Positions 8,927 through 17,753 are shown, counted from the stretch's first letter. The stretch is DNA of 64,000 bases from an uncultured Collinsella sp. (GCA_902472315.1 CABRNM010000004.1:48901-112900), one strand, 5' to 3'. Translations and numbers: made by a program. Notes: generated from the sequence alone by a model not told the origin.

Positions 8927-11155
8927 CTAAGCCTGGGGCACCTGACCAGTAGCCAAGATCTGCTCGAGTGCATCCTCGTCCAGCACGGGCACACCCAGCT
9001 GCTCGGCCTTGGTGAGCTTGGAGCCCGCTTTGGGGCCGGCGACCAGATAGCTCGTCTTCTTTGACACGCTGCCCGAAACCTTGGCACCGAGCACCTTGAG
9101 CGCCGCGCCCGCCTCGTCGCGCGTGCGATTGACAAGCGTGCCAGTAAGCACGAAAGTCAGACCCGCGAGCGGCTGTGCGTCGGCGAGCTCGCCCGTCACG
9201 CCAGCGTTGGCTGCGGCCTGCGCATGAGCGGCGCCCAGGTCAACCTCGAGCGGCAGGCCCGCCTGGCGCAGGCGCTCCAGCACGGCAAGGTTCTCGGGCA
9301 CGGCCAGGAACTGCTTGACGCTCGCCGCAATCTTGGGACCGATGCCCTCGCACTCGGCAATATCCTCTTCGCTCGCCAAGATGAGCTTGTCAATCGACAG
9401 GAATCGCTCGGCGATGACCTCGCCCACGCTCTTGCCCACGTGGCGGATGCCCAGGGCAAACAGCACGCGACCGAGCGGCTGGCTCTTGGACTTGTTGAGC
9501 TCGGCGATGATTTTCTCGGCCGTCTTGAGGCCTACCGGGATGGGGTCGCCCTTCTTAACGCCCTTTTTGCTGTTGGAGCTGGCATAAGTGCGCCCCGTAT
9601 CCAGGCCGGCGATGTCGTCCACCGTGAGCTGGTAGAAGTCCGCGACGTCGTGAATCAGCCCGGCGGCGATCATCTTGTCGACGATCTCGTCGCCTAGGCC
9701 GTCGACGTCCATGCAGCCGCGGCTCACCCAGTGGAGCAGGCGCTCCTTGAGCTGTGCGGGGCAATCGATGGAGACACAGCGGTAGGCAACCTCGCCATCC
9801 TCGTGGACCACGGGGCTACCGCACACGGGGCAGACCTCGGGCATGTGCCAGTCGACCGAATCGACCGGGCGCTTGTCGAGCACCGGGCCCACGACCTCGG
9901 GGATTACGTCGCCCGCCTTGTGCACGATGATGGTATCGCCCTCGCGCACGTTTTTGCGACGGATCTCGTCGATGTTGTGCAGCGTGGCGCGCGCGATGGT
10001 GGAGCCGGCGACCGTCACCGGGTCGAACTCGGCGACCGGCGTGAGCACACCGGTGCGGCCCACCTGGATGCGAATTTCGCGCAGGACGGTCTGCTTTTCC
10101 TCGGGCGGGAACTTAAAGGCAATGGCCCAGCGCGGCGCGCGGGCGGTGAAGCCCAGGTCGAGCTGCTGCTGAAAGCTGTCGACCTTTACGACCACGCCGT
10201 CGATGTCATAGTCCAAGTCACCGCGATGCTCGAGGGCCTGGGCGCAGAACTCGTGGACCTCGGCGGGCGTGGCGCAGCGTGCCACGTTGGGGTTGACGCT
10301 AAAGCCAGCGCTACGCAGCCAGTCGAGGAACTCGCGCTGGCTGTGGACGTGCAGCGGATCGGTATCGGCGATAGCATAGATGAAGGTAGCGAGATCGCGG
10401 CGCGCTGTGACCTTGGGGTCCTTTTGGCGCAGGCTGCCGGCGGCGGCGTTGCGCGGGTTGGCGAAGGGGTCGCGGCCCTCGGCATCGGCCTCTTCATTCA
10501 GGCGAACAAAGCTGCCCTTAGGCATGTAGACCTCACCGCGCACTTCGATGGTACGCTCGCGGTCGGCGCCCATGTGGGTGAGCGCTGCCTCGGACAGATG
10601 CATGGGCACATCCTTGATGGTGCGGACATTGAGCGACACATCCTCGCCCGTGGTGCCATCGCCACGTGTGGCTGCGCGTACGAAGGTGCCGTTTTGGTAG
10701 GTAAGGGCCACGCCCAGACCGTCGATCTTAAGCTCGCAGGTATAGGTGACGCTGCCGGCACCAAGCGCATCCTCGGTGCGCTGGAGCCATGCGTCGAGTT
10801 CGTCCAGATCCATGGCATCGTCCATGGAATACATGCGCGCCATATGCGTGACCGGCGTAAACTGCTCGCTCACGTACCCGCCCACGCGCTGAGTGTAGCT
10901 GTCGGGCGTTACCAAATCGGGGTAGGTCGCCTCGATTTCCTGCAGCTCAACGAGCATTTTGTCAAAGGCGGCGTCCGTGATCTCGGGCGCATCGAGCATG
11001 TAGTAGCGATAGGCGTGGTAATCGAGCTCGTGGCGCAGCTCGGCCGCACGCGCTGCCGCCTGGGCACGGGCATCGGCCGATGCAGCGGTATCCGTGCTCG
11101 TGGGCGTTTCGGTATCGATGTCCACGCCGTCACCAAACAGGCTCGATTGCTCCAT
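8927..11155 (-). CDS. ligA: NAD-dependent DNA ligase LigA
   Basis: This essential replication and repair enzyme seals nicks using NAD+. Domains in order are Ia/adenylation, with catalytic Lys143 in CELKIDG; the OB fold; a four-Cys zinc finger (CPVCG then CVSIDCPAQ); helix-hairpin-helix repeats (GIGPKIAASVKQF); and a C-terminal BRCT domain (GLTFVLTGTL to LDEDALEQIL). The start is ATG 11155 with AAGGAG eight bases upstream; an in-frame upstream extension has no ribosome binding site. At 742 aa it is longer than the typical 670 aa because of an acidic, low-complexity N-terminus of about 30 residues and a short spacer before BRCT. Confidence 0.97.
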   Translation of the reverse strand: MEQSSLFGDGVDIDTETPTSTDTAASADARAQAAARAAELRHELDYHAYRYYMLDAPEITDAAFDKMLVELQEIEATYPDLVTPDSYTQRVGGYVSEQFTPVTHMARMYSMDDAMDLDELDAWLQRTEDALGAGSVTYTCELKIDGLGVALTYQNGTFVRAATRGDGTTGEDVSLNVRTIKDVPMHLSEAALTHMGADRERTIEVRGEVYMPKGSFVRLNEEADAEGRDPFANPRNAAAGSLRQKDPKVTARRDLATFIYAIADTDPLHVHSQREFLDWLRSAGFSVNPNVARCATPAEVHEFCAQALEHRGDLDYDIDGVVVKVDSFQQQLDLGFTARAPRWAIAFKFPPEEKQTVLREIRIQVGRTGVLTPVAEFDPVTVAGSTIARATLHNIDEIRRKNVREGDTIIVHKAGDVIPEVVGPVLDKRPVDSVDWHMPEVCPVCGSPVVHEDGEVAYRCVSIDCPAQLKERLLHWVSRGCMDVDGLGDEIVDKMIAAGLIHDVADFYQLTVDDIAGLDTGRTYASSNSKKGVKKGDPIPVGLKTAEKIIAELNKSKSQPLGRVLFALGIRHVGKSVGEVIAERFLSIDKLILASEEDIAECEGIGPKIAASVKQFLAVPENLAVLERLRQAGLPLEVDLGAAHAQAAANAGVTGELADAQPLAGLTFVLTGTLVNRTRDEAGAALKVLGAKVSGSVSKKTSYLVAGPKAGSKLTKAEQLGVPVLDEDALEQILATGQVPQA

Positions 11156-11302
11156 AGCGGCACTCCTTCGCTCGATTTCAAACGGATACAAGAGTACCAC
11201 CGGTCGCAACGGGGCCGAATAACGGTCTCAAACCGCACCGAATCGGCAGCCGCTAGACCGGGGTGGATCGCGCGATCCAACCATGCTCTTATCAACTCTA
11301 AA

Positions 11303-11333
11303 TGATCCGTTTTCCTCCGTCCCCAACGGATCA
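11303..11333. repeat. 31-nt palindromic repeat, intergenic copy
   Basis: TGATCCGTT and AACGGATCA arms enclose TTCCTCCGTCCCC. It is the same element as 4551-4581 in opposite orientation. It lies between ligA and the HtrA gene, just beyond the HtrA terminator. Confidence 0.75.
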
Positions 11334-11341
11334 ATAAGAAA

Positions 11342-11377
11342 AGAGGAGCTGTCCCGCGTTGATGGGACAGCCCCTCT
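11342..11377 (-). terminator. Terminator of the HtrA gene
   Basis: Arms of 14 bp with one mismatch (AGAGGAGCTGTCCC and its partner) are followed on the minus strand by a T-rich tail. It lies 26 bases after the HtrA stop. Confidence 0.8.
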
Positions 11378-11403
11378 GGCTTCGATATGTGCAATACGGC
11401 TCG

Positions 11404-12864
11404 CTAGTAGCCCTGACCGTAGCCTTGACCCTGGCCCTGCTGGCCCAGCAGCTCCTCCAGATACTGGCGCAGCTGCTCGTCGGTAATACCGCCGTTGCCG
11501 GTGTCGGTCGCGCTGTCATCCTGCTGCTGGCTCTGCAGCTCCTCGTCAGAGCCCAACTCAACCGTGACCTTCTTCTCGTCCTTGCCGCGCATGAGCGTGA
11601 TCTCGACCTTCTCGCCCACCTCGTGGCTGCGCAGCGCAATGATCAGGCCATCGGCACTCGTAATCTCGTCGTCGCCCAGCTTGGTAATGACATCGCCCTC
11701 CTGGATGCCGGCCTTGGCAGCAGGGCCATCCTCAACGACGCTCGCCACATACGCGCCGCTATCAGTGCTTAGCTTGTTGGTGCGGGCGTTGAGCGCGTTG
11801 ACGCTCGAAAGCGTAGCGCCCAGGTACGGATGCACCGGCGTCTTGCCGTCGATGATCTGGTCGGCAATGTCCTTGGCGTAGTTAACCGGAATGGCAAAAC
11901 CCACGCCCGAGCTGGAGCCCGAGTAGCTCTCGATGAGCGAGTTGATACCCACCAGCTCGCCATTGTCGTTGACGAGCGCGCCGCCGGAGTTGCCCGGGTT
12001 GATGGCGGCATCGGTCTGGATCATGTTGGCGTAGATAGTGTTACCGCTGGTAGAGCTCATGGCCGTGGAGCGATACAGCGCCGACACGATACCCGTGGAG
12101 ACAGACTGCTCGTTGCCGAACGGCGAGCCGATCGCCATGACCCACTCGCCCACGTTGAGCTTGGAGGAATCGCCGATCTCGATCGGCGTAAGCTTGGAGG
12201 CGTCTGCATCCTTGAGCTTGATGACGGCCAGGTCGCTCGAGGCATCGTTGCCCACGAACTCGGCCTCGTAGGTGGTGCCGTCATCCATGGTCACCACGTA
12301 CTGATCATAGCCATCAACCACGTGGTTGTTGGTGAGGATGTGGCCCTCGGTATCGAGCACAACGCCCGAACCGACGCTGCCCGAACCATCCGACTCGTCG
12401 GCAGACTGCGAAAGCGAGCCATTCTGGCTACCGCTCGAAGTAGCGGTGATGGAAACAACGGAGGGCAGGGCCTTGGCAGAGACGGCCTCGGCCAGCGTGG
12501 TGTCCTCGGAGTCGATGGTGATCTTTTGCGTCGATGAACCCGAAGCACCCGCCGTCACGGCGTTCCTGCCGCCGCCGATATCGAGCGTGCCACTCATAAT
12601 GAGTGCGATGACCAACAGGGCGCCGCAGGCACAGCCGGCGAGTGCCGTAATAAAGATCGGCAGCTTTTTGGTCTTAGTCTTGACCACTGTGTGCTTGTTT
12701 ACAACCTGCTGGCTGCCCAGCGGCTTGCCGGTCTGTGTATCGTAAGCCTGCACGTAGGGAATGTTACTGCCGGCAGGCGTCGACTCCACCTGCACACGCG
12801 GCTGCTGCTGGGTCTCGCCAGCGTTGCCCGCATCCTGAGGACGCTGGGAATCGTTCTCGCTCAT
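11404..12864 (-). CDS. htrA: HtrA/DegP-type membrane-anchored serine protease
   Basis: This is a quality-control protease acting at the outer face of the membrane. The start is ATG 12864 behind AAAGGATC. A cytoplasmic polar segment (1-65) precedes one transmembrane anchor (about 69-92). The trypsin-like domain carries His181 in LTNNHVVDG, Asp211 in SSDLAVIKL and Ser293 in GNSGGALVN. A PDZ domain follows (about 365-450), then a Gln/Gly-rich tail ending QGYGQGY. The length of 486 aa fits the actinobacterial HtrA form. A hairpin at 12894-12917 lies just upstream of its ribosome binding site. Confidence 0.94.
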   Translation of the reverse strand: MSENDSQRPQDAGNAGETQQQPRVQVESTPAGSNIPYVQAYDTQTGKPLGSQQVVNKHTVVKTKTKKLPIFITALAGCACGALLVIALIMSGTLDIGGGRNAVTAGASGSSTQKITIDSEDTTLAEAVSAKALPSVVSITATSSGSQNGSLSQSADESDGSGSVGSGVVLDTEGHILTNNHVVDGYDQYVVTMDDGTTYEAEFVGNDASSDLAVIKLKDADASKLTPIEIGDSSKLNVGEWVMAIGSPFGNEQSVSTGIVSALYRSTAMSSTSGNTIYANMIQTDAAINPGNSGGALVNDNGELVGINSLIESYSGSSSGVGFAIPVNYAKDIADQIIDGKTPVHPYLGATLSSVNALNARTNKLSTDSGAYVASVVEDGPAAKAGIQEGDVITKLGDDEITSADGLIIALRSHEVGEKVEITLMRGKDEKKVTVELGSDEELQSQQQDDSATDTGNGGITDEQLRQYLEELLGQQGQGQGYGQGY

Positions 12865-12893
12865 GGCTGCGATCCTTTCGTCTAATAACCAAA

Positions 12894-12917
12894 GGCCCGC
12901 CAAACATGTGGCGGGCC
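12894..12917 (-). terminator. Hairpin just upstream of htrA
   Basis: 8-bp perfect arms GGCCCGCC and GGCGGGCC are followed on the minus strand by CCTTTGG. It could end transcripts of the regulator gene upstream or attenuate htrA. Confidence 0.5.
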
Positions 12918-13035
12918 ATCATTGTTCACGTTGAGTTGTACCCCAATATGCGGGCATACGTGTATGAGAACGCAATCTTTTAGGAAGGCTTAAGTTCTGT
13001 TGCAGGCCCGAAAGGAACCCGCACCTGCGTCAATA

Positions 13036-13068
13036 CCACCACAAAGGTGCCTGTCCCCTTTGTGGTGG
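13036..13068 (-). terminator. Hairpin after the GlnR-like regulator gene
   Basis: 12-bp perfect arms CCACCACAAAGG and complement lie 5 bases past the stop at 13073. The T-tail is weak, so it may be a repeat palindrome as much as a terminator. Confidence 0.6.
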
Positions 13069-13072
13069 AAAT

Positions 13073-13735
13073 CTAGTCCTTAAACAGATAACCCACGCCG
13101 CGGACGGTGGTGATGTGTGCCGCGATCTGCGGGCCCACCTTGGAGCGGATGCGTCGGATGTGCACGTCGACGGTACGCGTACCGCCGCAGTACTCAAAGC
13201 CCCACACGCGGTGCAGCAGCACCTCGCGGCTGTAGGCACGGTTGGGGTGCGTCGCCAAAAAGCTCAGCAGCGAATACTCCATCAGCGTCAGGTCGATGGG
13301 CTCGTTATCGAGCGTCACCTGGTAGGTAGCCAGGTTAATCTCGAGGTTATCGATGTTGAGCACGTCGTCGGCGGTGACGGTCTCCTCCTCGCCCATCAGG
13401 CGCTGCGCGCGAGCCTTGAGCTCGTTGGGCGTCGCCGTGGGGCATACAAAGTCGGCATGCGCGTGATTCGGCAGGCGAAGGGTGCCAAGGGCCTCGTCGT
13501 CGACGATCACCAGCATGGGAACGCCACCGCGATCGTCAAGCCACTTGGCAATCTGATCGATGCGGTCGCTGCGGATGCCATCGGAATCGAGGATCAGCAG
13601 GTCAAAGTCGTGCGCCGCAGTCGGCGAATCGGGGGTGGCCAGGCTCACCTCGACACCCAAGGTGGTCGTCAAGCTGCGGGCAAACTCGTGGAAGCGCGTC
13701 GTGCGCGCCATGAACAGGGCACTCTTTTCGGACAT
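13073..13735 (-). CDS. Orphan OmpR-type response regulator, GlnR-like
   Basis: This 220 aa DNA-binding protein has a degenerate receiver domain. The acidic pocket that normally opens a receiver is missing; the opening reads ALFMARTTRFHEF, and only one aspartate in LLILDSDG could match the phosphosite. The C-terminal winged helix contains LTLMEYSLLSFLATHPNR and GGTRTVDVHIRRIRSKVGP, very close to the nitrogen regulator GlnR of Streptomyces and Mycobacterium. No sensor kinase gene is adjacent. The gene starts 50 bases after the glnA stop and is probably in its operon. I infer a nitrogen-control role. The start at 13735 uses GGAGG. Confidence 0.82.
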   Translation of the reverse strand: MSEKSALFMARTTRFHEFARSLTTTLGVEVSLATPDSPTAAHDFDLLILDSDGIRSDRIDQIAKWLDDRGGVPMLVIVDDEALGTLRLPNHAHADFVCPTATPNELKARAQRLMGEEETVTADDVLNIDNLEINLATYQVTLDNEPIDLTLMEYSLLSFLATHPNRAYSREVLLHRVWGFEYCGGTRTVDVHIRRIRSKVGPQIAAHITTVRGVGYLFKD

Positions 13736-13785
13736 ATCGGCCTCCAAGGAAATGAGCTCAATCGTACTGGAACAAGCCAGCGCGA

Positions 13786-15123
13786 TTAGGAGTTCGCCAG
13801 GTAGTGCTTGATCTCCCACTCGGTAATCGTGGACTCAAACTTATGCCACTCGTCGCGCTTCTTTTTAAGGAAGAAACTGTGGATGTGCTCGCCGAGGGCA
13901 TCCTTCATAAACTGCGAGTCCTCAAACACGTCGAGCGCCTCTTTGAGCGAGCGCGGCAGCGGCGTGTAGCCGGTCTCGACCATCTGGCGGTCGGTGAGCT
14001 TGAGCGTCTCGGCCGTGGCCTCGGGCGGGAGCTCCAGCTTGCGCTCGATGCCGTCCAGGCCAGCCGCCAGCGTGACGGCGTTGACCAGGTACGGGTTGGC
14101 CATGGGGTCGGGGCTGCGAAGCTCGATGCGCGTGGACAGCTGCTTGCCGGGCTTGTAGACCGGGATGCGGACCATACTCGCGCGGTTGCGCAGGCCCCAC
14201 GTGGCGTACTGCGGCACGGAGTCGCCGCCGGTAGTAATGCGCTTGTAGGAGTTGACCGTGGGGTTGGTGATGGCGCTGATCTCGCGCGCGTGCGCCAGGA
14301 TGCCGGCCATGTAGTGCTTGGCGATATCGGAGAGGTGGTACTTCTCGTCGTCCTCGCCCCAAAAGACGTTGTTACCGTCGTGGTCGAACAGCGACTGATG
14401 CAAAAACATGGCGCTGCCGTCCTCGCCCGCCAACGGCTTGGGCATAAAGGAGGCGTGGCAACCGCTCTCGTAGGCTTGCTGCTTAATGATGAGCTTGGCC
14501 GTGGTGATGGCGTCGGACATGCTCAGGGCCTCGGCGTGGCGCAGGCTCATGCCGTGCTGCGAGCGGCCGGCGGCGTGGAAGGTGTACTCCACGGGCACGG
14601 ACATCTTCTCGAGCGTGAGGACCGTGTTGCGGCGCAGGTCGCGAGCGGCATCGCTCACCGAAAGATCGAAGTAGCCCACGTTGTCGAGCGGCTCGGGGGT
14701 GTGCTCGTCGGGGAAGTAGTAATACTCCAGCTCGGCACCCACGTTGAGCAGATAACCAGCCTTCTCGGCCTTGCGGAACATGCGGCGCAGGGCATCGCGC
14801 GGGTCGCCGGCAAAGGGCTTGCAATCGGGAGTGCACACGTCGCAGAACACGCGGGCGACGCCGTTGTGGCTCGGGCGCCACGGCAAAATCTGGAAGGTCG
14901 AAGCATCGGGAAACGCCAGCATATCGGCTTCCTCGGGCGTGGCAAAGCCCTCGATGGCGGAGCCGTCAAAGCCAATACCCTCCTCAAAAGCGACCTCGAG
15001 GTCCTCGGGGCTAATGGCAAAGTTCTTGAGGCGGCCGAGAATGTCGACAAACCACAGACGCACAAAGCGGATGTCACGCTGCTCTACGGAGCGGAGTACG
15101 TAATCGATGTTCTGCTGGTTCAT
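13786..15123 (-). CDS. glnA: Glutamine synthetase type I
   Basis: This cytoplasmic dodecamer makes glutamine from glutamate, ammonia and ATP. The 445 aa length fits the GSI-alpha group. Visible family motifs include GFDGSAIEGF near 50, the ATP-binding KP..G-type segment FMPKPLAGEDGSAM, the NPTVNSYKRI segment, and RNRASMVRIP. I do not see the adenylylation-site loop typical of GSI-beta. The start is ATG 15123 behind AAAGGGGAG. The GlnR-like regulator follows, and a sequence fitting the GlnR half-site pair lies upstream at 15189-15204. Confidence 0.96.
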   Translation of the reverse strand: MNQQNIDYVLRSVEQRDIRFVRLWFVDILGRLKNFAISPEDLEVAFEEGIGFDGSAIEGFATPEEADMLAFPDASTFQILPWRPSHNGVARVFCDVCTPDCKPFAGDPRDALRRMFRKAEKAGYLLNVGAELEYYYFPDEHTPEPLDNVGYFDLSVSDAARDLRRNTVLTLEKMSVPVEYTFHAAGRSQHGMSLRHAEALSMSDAITTAKLIIKQQAYESGCHASFMPKPLAGEDGSAMFLHQSLFDHDGNNVFWGEDDEKYHLSDIAKHYMAGILAHAREISAITNPTVNSYKRITTGGDSVPQYATWGLRNRASMVRIPVYKPGKQLSTRIELRSPDPMANPYLVNAVTLAAGLDGIERKLELPPEATAETLKLTDRQMVETGYTPLPRSLKEALDVFEDSQFMKDALGEHIHSFFLKKKRDEWHKFESTITEWEIKHYLANS

Positions 15124-15188
15124 GTCGCTCCCCTTTCTTTCGGGCGGGTTTCGACTGGTCTATATCGCAGATACTATCGCAGAAAAAT

Positions 15189-15204
15189 GTTTCCGCAGGG
15201 TTAA
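15189..15204 (-). promoter_or_regulatory. Candidate GlnR box upstream of glnA
   Basis: On the minus strand the sequence reads TTAAC, six bases, GAAAC, matching the actinobacterial GlnR half-site pair gTnAc-n6-GaAAc. It lies 66 bases before the glnA start. Only one pair is clear. Confidence 0.5.
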
Positions 15205-15257
15205 AGCGTATCAAGCGCTCAAAAAACGTGTGCGAACAGGCAGTTGCGAACGAATGG

Positions 15258-16280
15258 TTAGCGTGAGGTCGATGCGCGGTGTTCGATATGACCGGGAACC
15301 TCGATGCGTTTGGGGGCGAGCTTTGCGGCTTCGCCCACGGTGGTGGTAACAACGTCGATACGCTCGGACAGACGCTCGACTACGCGCTCGGCAATGGTGA
15401 GGGTGTCTTGCGCTGCTGTGGTCACACCGCCAAAGAGCACGTGGTTCCAGGGGTAGTCGTCAAACGTCGCGATTTTGAGCCCCGCCGGCAGCGAGGGACC
15501 AAGCTGCGCCAGCGCCTCGGTCAGACGCAGGAAGACCAGGCCGTTGACGGCAATGAGGCCGAGCTTTTTGCCTGCATAGCCGCGGATGGTCTCGTCCAAG
15601 CGGCCGACGCCCGAGGCGCCACCGTCGGCCAGAGTGACGACCTCGCCGGCCAGGCCGCGTCGCGACAGCTCGTCGGTAAAGGCCTCGGCGCGCTCTCGAC
15701 GCACGGGGCTGTCGTCGCTTGCCTCGGTGAGCAGGCACAGGCGCTCGCTGCCAGCGGCGGCGAGCTCGTCTACCAAGCCAGCGACCAGCTCACGGTTGTT
15801 AGATGTCACCAGATCGACACCGCCGTCGGCAACGTCGCGGTCGAGCAGCACAACAGGCAGACGTCCCGCTGCCGCGGCGATCGCCTCGTCATTGCCTCCG
15901 CAGGTGTTGACGACCAGGCCGTCCACGCCGGCATCGATAAGCCTGGTAAGCGACTCCGCTTCCTTAGCGGGGTCGTTGCCGCTAATGGCCGTCATGAGCG
16001 AGCAGCCGCGCGCGGCGGCGCTGACGGAAAGCCCTTCGAGCATGGCGCTGGAGAACGGGTTGGCGATGTCGGCCAGGATCACGCCGATGAGGTTGGTGCG
16101 CGAGCTGCGTAGATTGCGCGCGGCGGCACGCGGGCGATAGCCGGTGCGCTCGATAACCGCCGCGATGCGAGCACGGGTTTCCTCGGTCATTTGCCCGGGG
16201 CGGTTGTTGAGATAGCGCGAGACCGTGGCCGGGCTCACGCCCGCCTCGGCGGCAATGTCCTTGATTCTCATCTGCGCCAT
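15258..16280 (-). CDS. LacI-family repressor of the KDG/KDPG genes
   Basis: This is a 340 aa DNA-binding regulator with an N-terminal LacI helix-turn-helix (MRIKDIAAEAGVSPATVSRY), hinge helix near 50, and a periplasmic-binding-like sugar domain (GVILADIANPF onward). It is divergent from kdgK, with two GAAACCGATTTC-type operators in the shared intergenic region and the same core upstream of the YczE-like gene. I infer that it represses both and responds to a sugar acid or its KDG/KDPG product. The start is chosen at ATG 16280 before MAQMRIKD; 16271 is also possible. Confidence 0.88.
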   Translation of the reverse strand: MAQMRIKDIAAEAGVSPATVSRYLNNRPGQMTEETRARIAAVIERTGYRPRAAARNLRSSRTNLIGVILADIANPFSSAMLEGLSVSAAARGCSLMTAISGNDPAKEAESLTRLIDAGVDGLVVNTCGGNDEAIAAAAGRLPVVLLDRDVADGGVDLVTSNNRELVAGLVDELAAAGSERLCLLTEASDDSPVRRERAEAFTDELSRRGLAGEVVTLADGGASGVGRLDETIRGYAGKKLGLIAVNGLVFLRLTEALAQLGPSLPAGLKIATFDDYPWNHVLFGGVTTAAQDTLTIAERVVERLSERIDVVTTTVGEAAKLAPKRIEVPGHIEHRASTSR

Positions 16281-16345
16281 AACGCACCCCGTTTCCCAAT
16301 TGTCGGCGGTCTGAGCCATTTTAGGCATTTTTTTAAAAATCTCGG

Positions 16346-16412
16346 TTGCAAAACGCTGTAGGTGAGTATACTACAACTCGAAACGAAACCGATTTCGTAA
16401 ACCGATTTCGGT
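16346..16412 (+). promoter_or_regulatory. kdgK promoter with two LacI-type operators
   Basis: A -35-like TTGCAA (16346-16351) and -10 TATACT (16367-16372) are followed by operators CGAAACCGATTTCG (16384-16397) and AAACCGATTTCGGT (16399-16412). The operators would lie at or just downstream of the transcription start, a typical repressor position. The 58-nt hairpin begins three bases later, so it would be the first structure in the mRNA. Confidence 0.7.
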
Positions 16413-16414
16413 GA

Positions 16415-16472
16415 GCGTTGGCACACAGGTGCAAAGACGCACCCTACCGTCTTGGCACCTGCGTGCCAACGC
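16415..16472 (+). ncRNA. Leader hairpin element 1, kdgK copy
   Basis: A 58-nt hairpin is built from a 10-bp stem (GCGTTGGCAC with GTGCCAACGC), an A-C mismatch, a 7-bp stem (CAGGTGC with GCACCTG), an A-G mismatch, a 6-bp stem (AAGACG with CGTCTT) and the loop CACCCTAC. A second copy of identical length and layout is at 19781-19838, with the same loop and several compensatory stem changes. It lies in the kdgK 5' untranslated region directly after the operators. Confidence 0.75.
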
Positions 16473-16515
16473 CATATCAAAGGTGTACGCACGAGCAAGA
16501 AGGAGCTACGCGACC

Positions 16516-17550
16516 ATGGGTAAAACGGTTCTTACCTTCGGCGAGATCATGATGAGGCTCTCGCCCAAAGACCACCTGCGCATTGAGCAGGCGACCGAGT
16601 TTGATGTCCGCTACGGCGGCGCCGAGGCAAACACCGCGCTTTCCCTGGCCTACCAGGGCGACAAGGCCGCTTACGTCTCCGTTGTCCCGGCCAACCGTCT
16701 GGGCGAGTGCGCCCTGCGTTCGCTGAAGGCCTACGGCGTCGACACCACGCGCGTCGTGCGTCAGGGCGACCGCCTTGGCTCCTATGTGTTTGAGGTCGGT
16801 GCCTCGCAGCGCGGCAACGGCTGCGTCTACGACCGCAAGTTCTCTGCCATCAACATGGCCAAGCGCGATGTTTTTGACTGGGACGAGATCCTCAAGGGCA
16901 TCGATGTCTTCTACTTCTCCGGCGTGACCCCCGCCGTCTCCGACGAGATGGCCGCCGCCTGCAAGGAGGCGCTCGCCGTCTGCCGCGCCAAGGGCATCAC
17001 CACCGTGTGCGACGTGAACTATCGCGGCAAGATGTGGTCGCCCGAGAAGTCGCAGGCCACCATGAAGGAACTCCTGCCGCTCGTCGACATCTGCATCGCC
17101 AACGACGAGGATGCGCCTGCCGGCCTTGGCATGACCTGCGTCTCCGGCTCCCTTGCCCACGGCATCGAGGAGCGTGACACCTACGTCGAGATGGCCCGTC
17201 AGATCTGCGCCGAGTACGGTTGCAAGAAGGTCGCCTCGGTCGTCCGCAACATCTCCTGCGTCGAGCGCTCCATCTGGATGGGCATGCTCTTTGACGCCGA
17301 GAGCGGCGAGCACTGGTTCTCCCCTGCTCACGACGTGCACGTGCTCGAGGGCGTTGCCGCCGGCGACGCTTTCAACGCCGGCCTCGTCCATGCCCTCATC
17401 AACGACTTTGACCCGCAGGATGCCGTCAACTACGCGATTGCGGCCTCGATCCTCAAGCTCACCATCAAGGGCGATTCCAACTTGGTGACCGCAGACGAGA
17501 TCGCAGCCGTGGCATCCGCCGCCGACGGTGGCACCCGCGTCGCGCGCTAG
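16516..17550 (+). CDS. kdgK: 2-dehydro-3-deoxygluconate kinase
   Basis: This PfkB-family sugar kinase of 344 aa phosphorylates KDG to KDPG in the cytoplasm. The N-terminal TFGEIMMRLSP and YGGAEANTALSLA segments match KdgK-type substrate binding. The catalytic aspartate is Asp284 in GVAAGDAFNAG. The start is ATG 16516 with AAGGAG ten bases upstream; the in-frame extension upstream crosses the operator and hairpin and is not credible. The KDPG aldolase gene follows 253 bases later, so KDG made by the uronate pathways enters central metabolism here. Confidence 0.93.
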   Translation: MGKTVLTFGEIMMRLSPKDHLRIEQATEFDVRYGGAEANTALSLAYQGDKAAYVSVVPANRLGECALRSLKAYGVDTTRVVRQGDRLGSYVFEVGASQRGNGCVYDRKFSAINMAKRDVFDWDEILKGIDVFYFSGVTPAVSDEMAAACKEALAVCRAKGITTVCDVNYRGKMWSPEKSQATMKELLPLVDICIANDEDAPAGLGMTCVSGSLAHGIEERDTYVEMARQICAEYGCKKVASVVRNISCVERSIWMGMLFDAESGEHWFSPAHDVHVLEGVAAGDAFNAGLVHALINDFDPQDAVNYAIAASILKLTIKGDSNLVTADEIAAVASAADGGTRVAR

Positions 17551-17564
17551 TCCGTCTCCATTCC

Positions 17565-17604
17565 GCGGGCCGCGGCTTTCCAATCCCATACCTCTGCGGC
17601 CCGC
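17565..17604 (+). other. Hairpin between kdgK and eda
   Basis: 9-bp perfect arms GCGGGCCGC (17565-17573) and GCGGCCCGC (17596-17604) enclose a 22-nt loop. The loop contains AATCCCATACC, resembling the AGTCCCATTCC block of element 2 just downstream. It could be a degenerate repeat of part of that element, or a weak terminator. Confidence 0.5.
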
Positions 17605-17623
17605 TCCCCGATTCCTCCGGCCG

Positions 17624-17753
17624 GGCAAAACCACCAGTCCCATTCCGGTTTTGCCTGGCATTCCCTACATGACTGGTCGAGCAGCCGGTTTTGGAATTGC
17701 TTGAACCCCAAGCAGTGCCTCCGATAACCAATCCAAAATCGGCTCCTGACCAG
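17624..17753 (+). ncRNA. Candidate cis-regulatory RNA element 2, eda copy
   Basis: P1 (9 bp, 17624-17632 with 17647-17655) presents the loop ACCAGTCCCATTCC. Loop bases CCAGTC (17634-17639) can pair with GACTGG (17671-17676). The closing stem P3 pairs CTGGTC (17673-17678) with GACCAG (17748-17753). P4 (12 bp) and hairpin P5 lie inside, followed by the block GTGCCTCCGATAACC (17715-17729). The copy at 19860-19984 keeps these blocks and the layout but changes the stems. The eda start lies 50 bases downstream. I match it to no riboswitch class I know. Confidence 0.7.

Noticed and set aside
12894..13068. Small RNA gene between htrA and the GlnR-like regulator
   Set aside because: Only two simple hairpins are present, with no recognisable promoter or conserved RNA motif; terminators or repeats explain them.
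16411..16515. N-terminal extension of KdgK
   Set aside because: The in-frame upstream codons run through the operator and the covarying hairpin, and the ribosome binding site fits ATG 16516.
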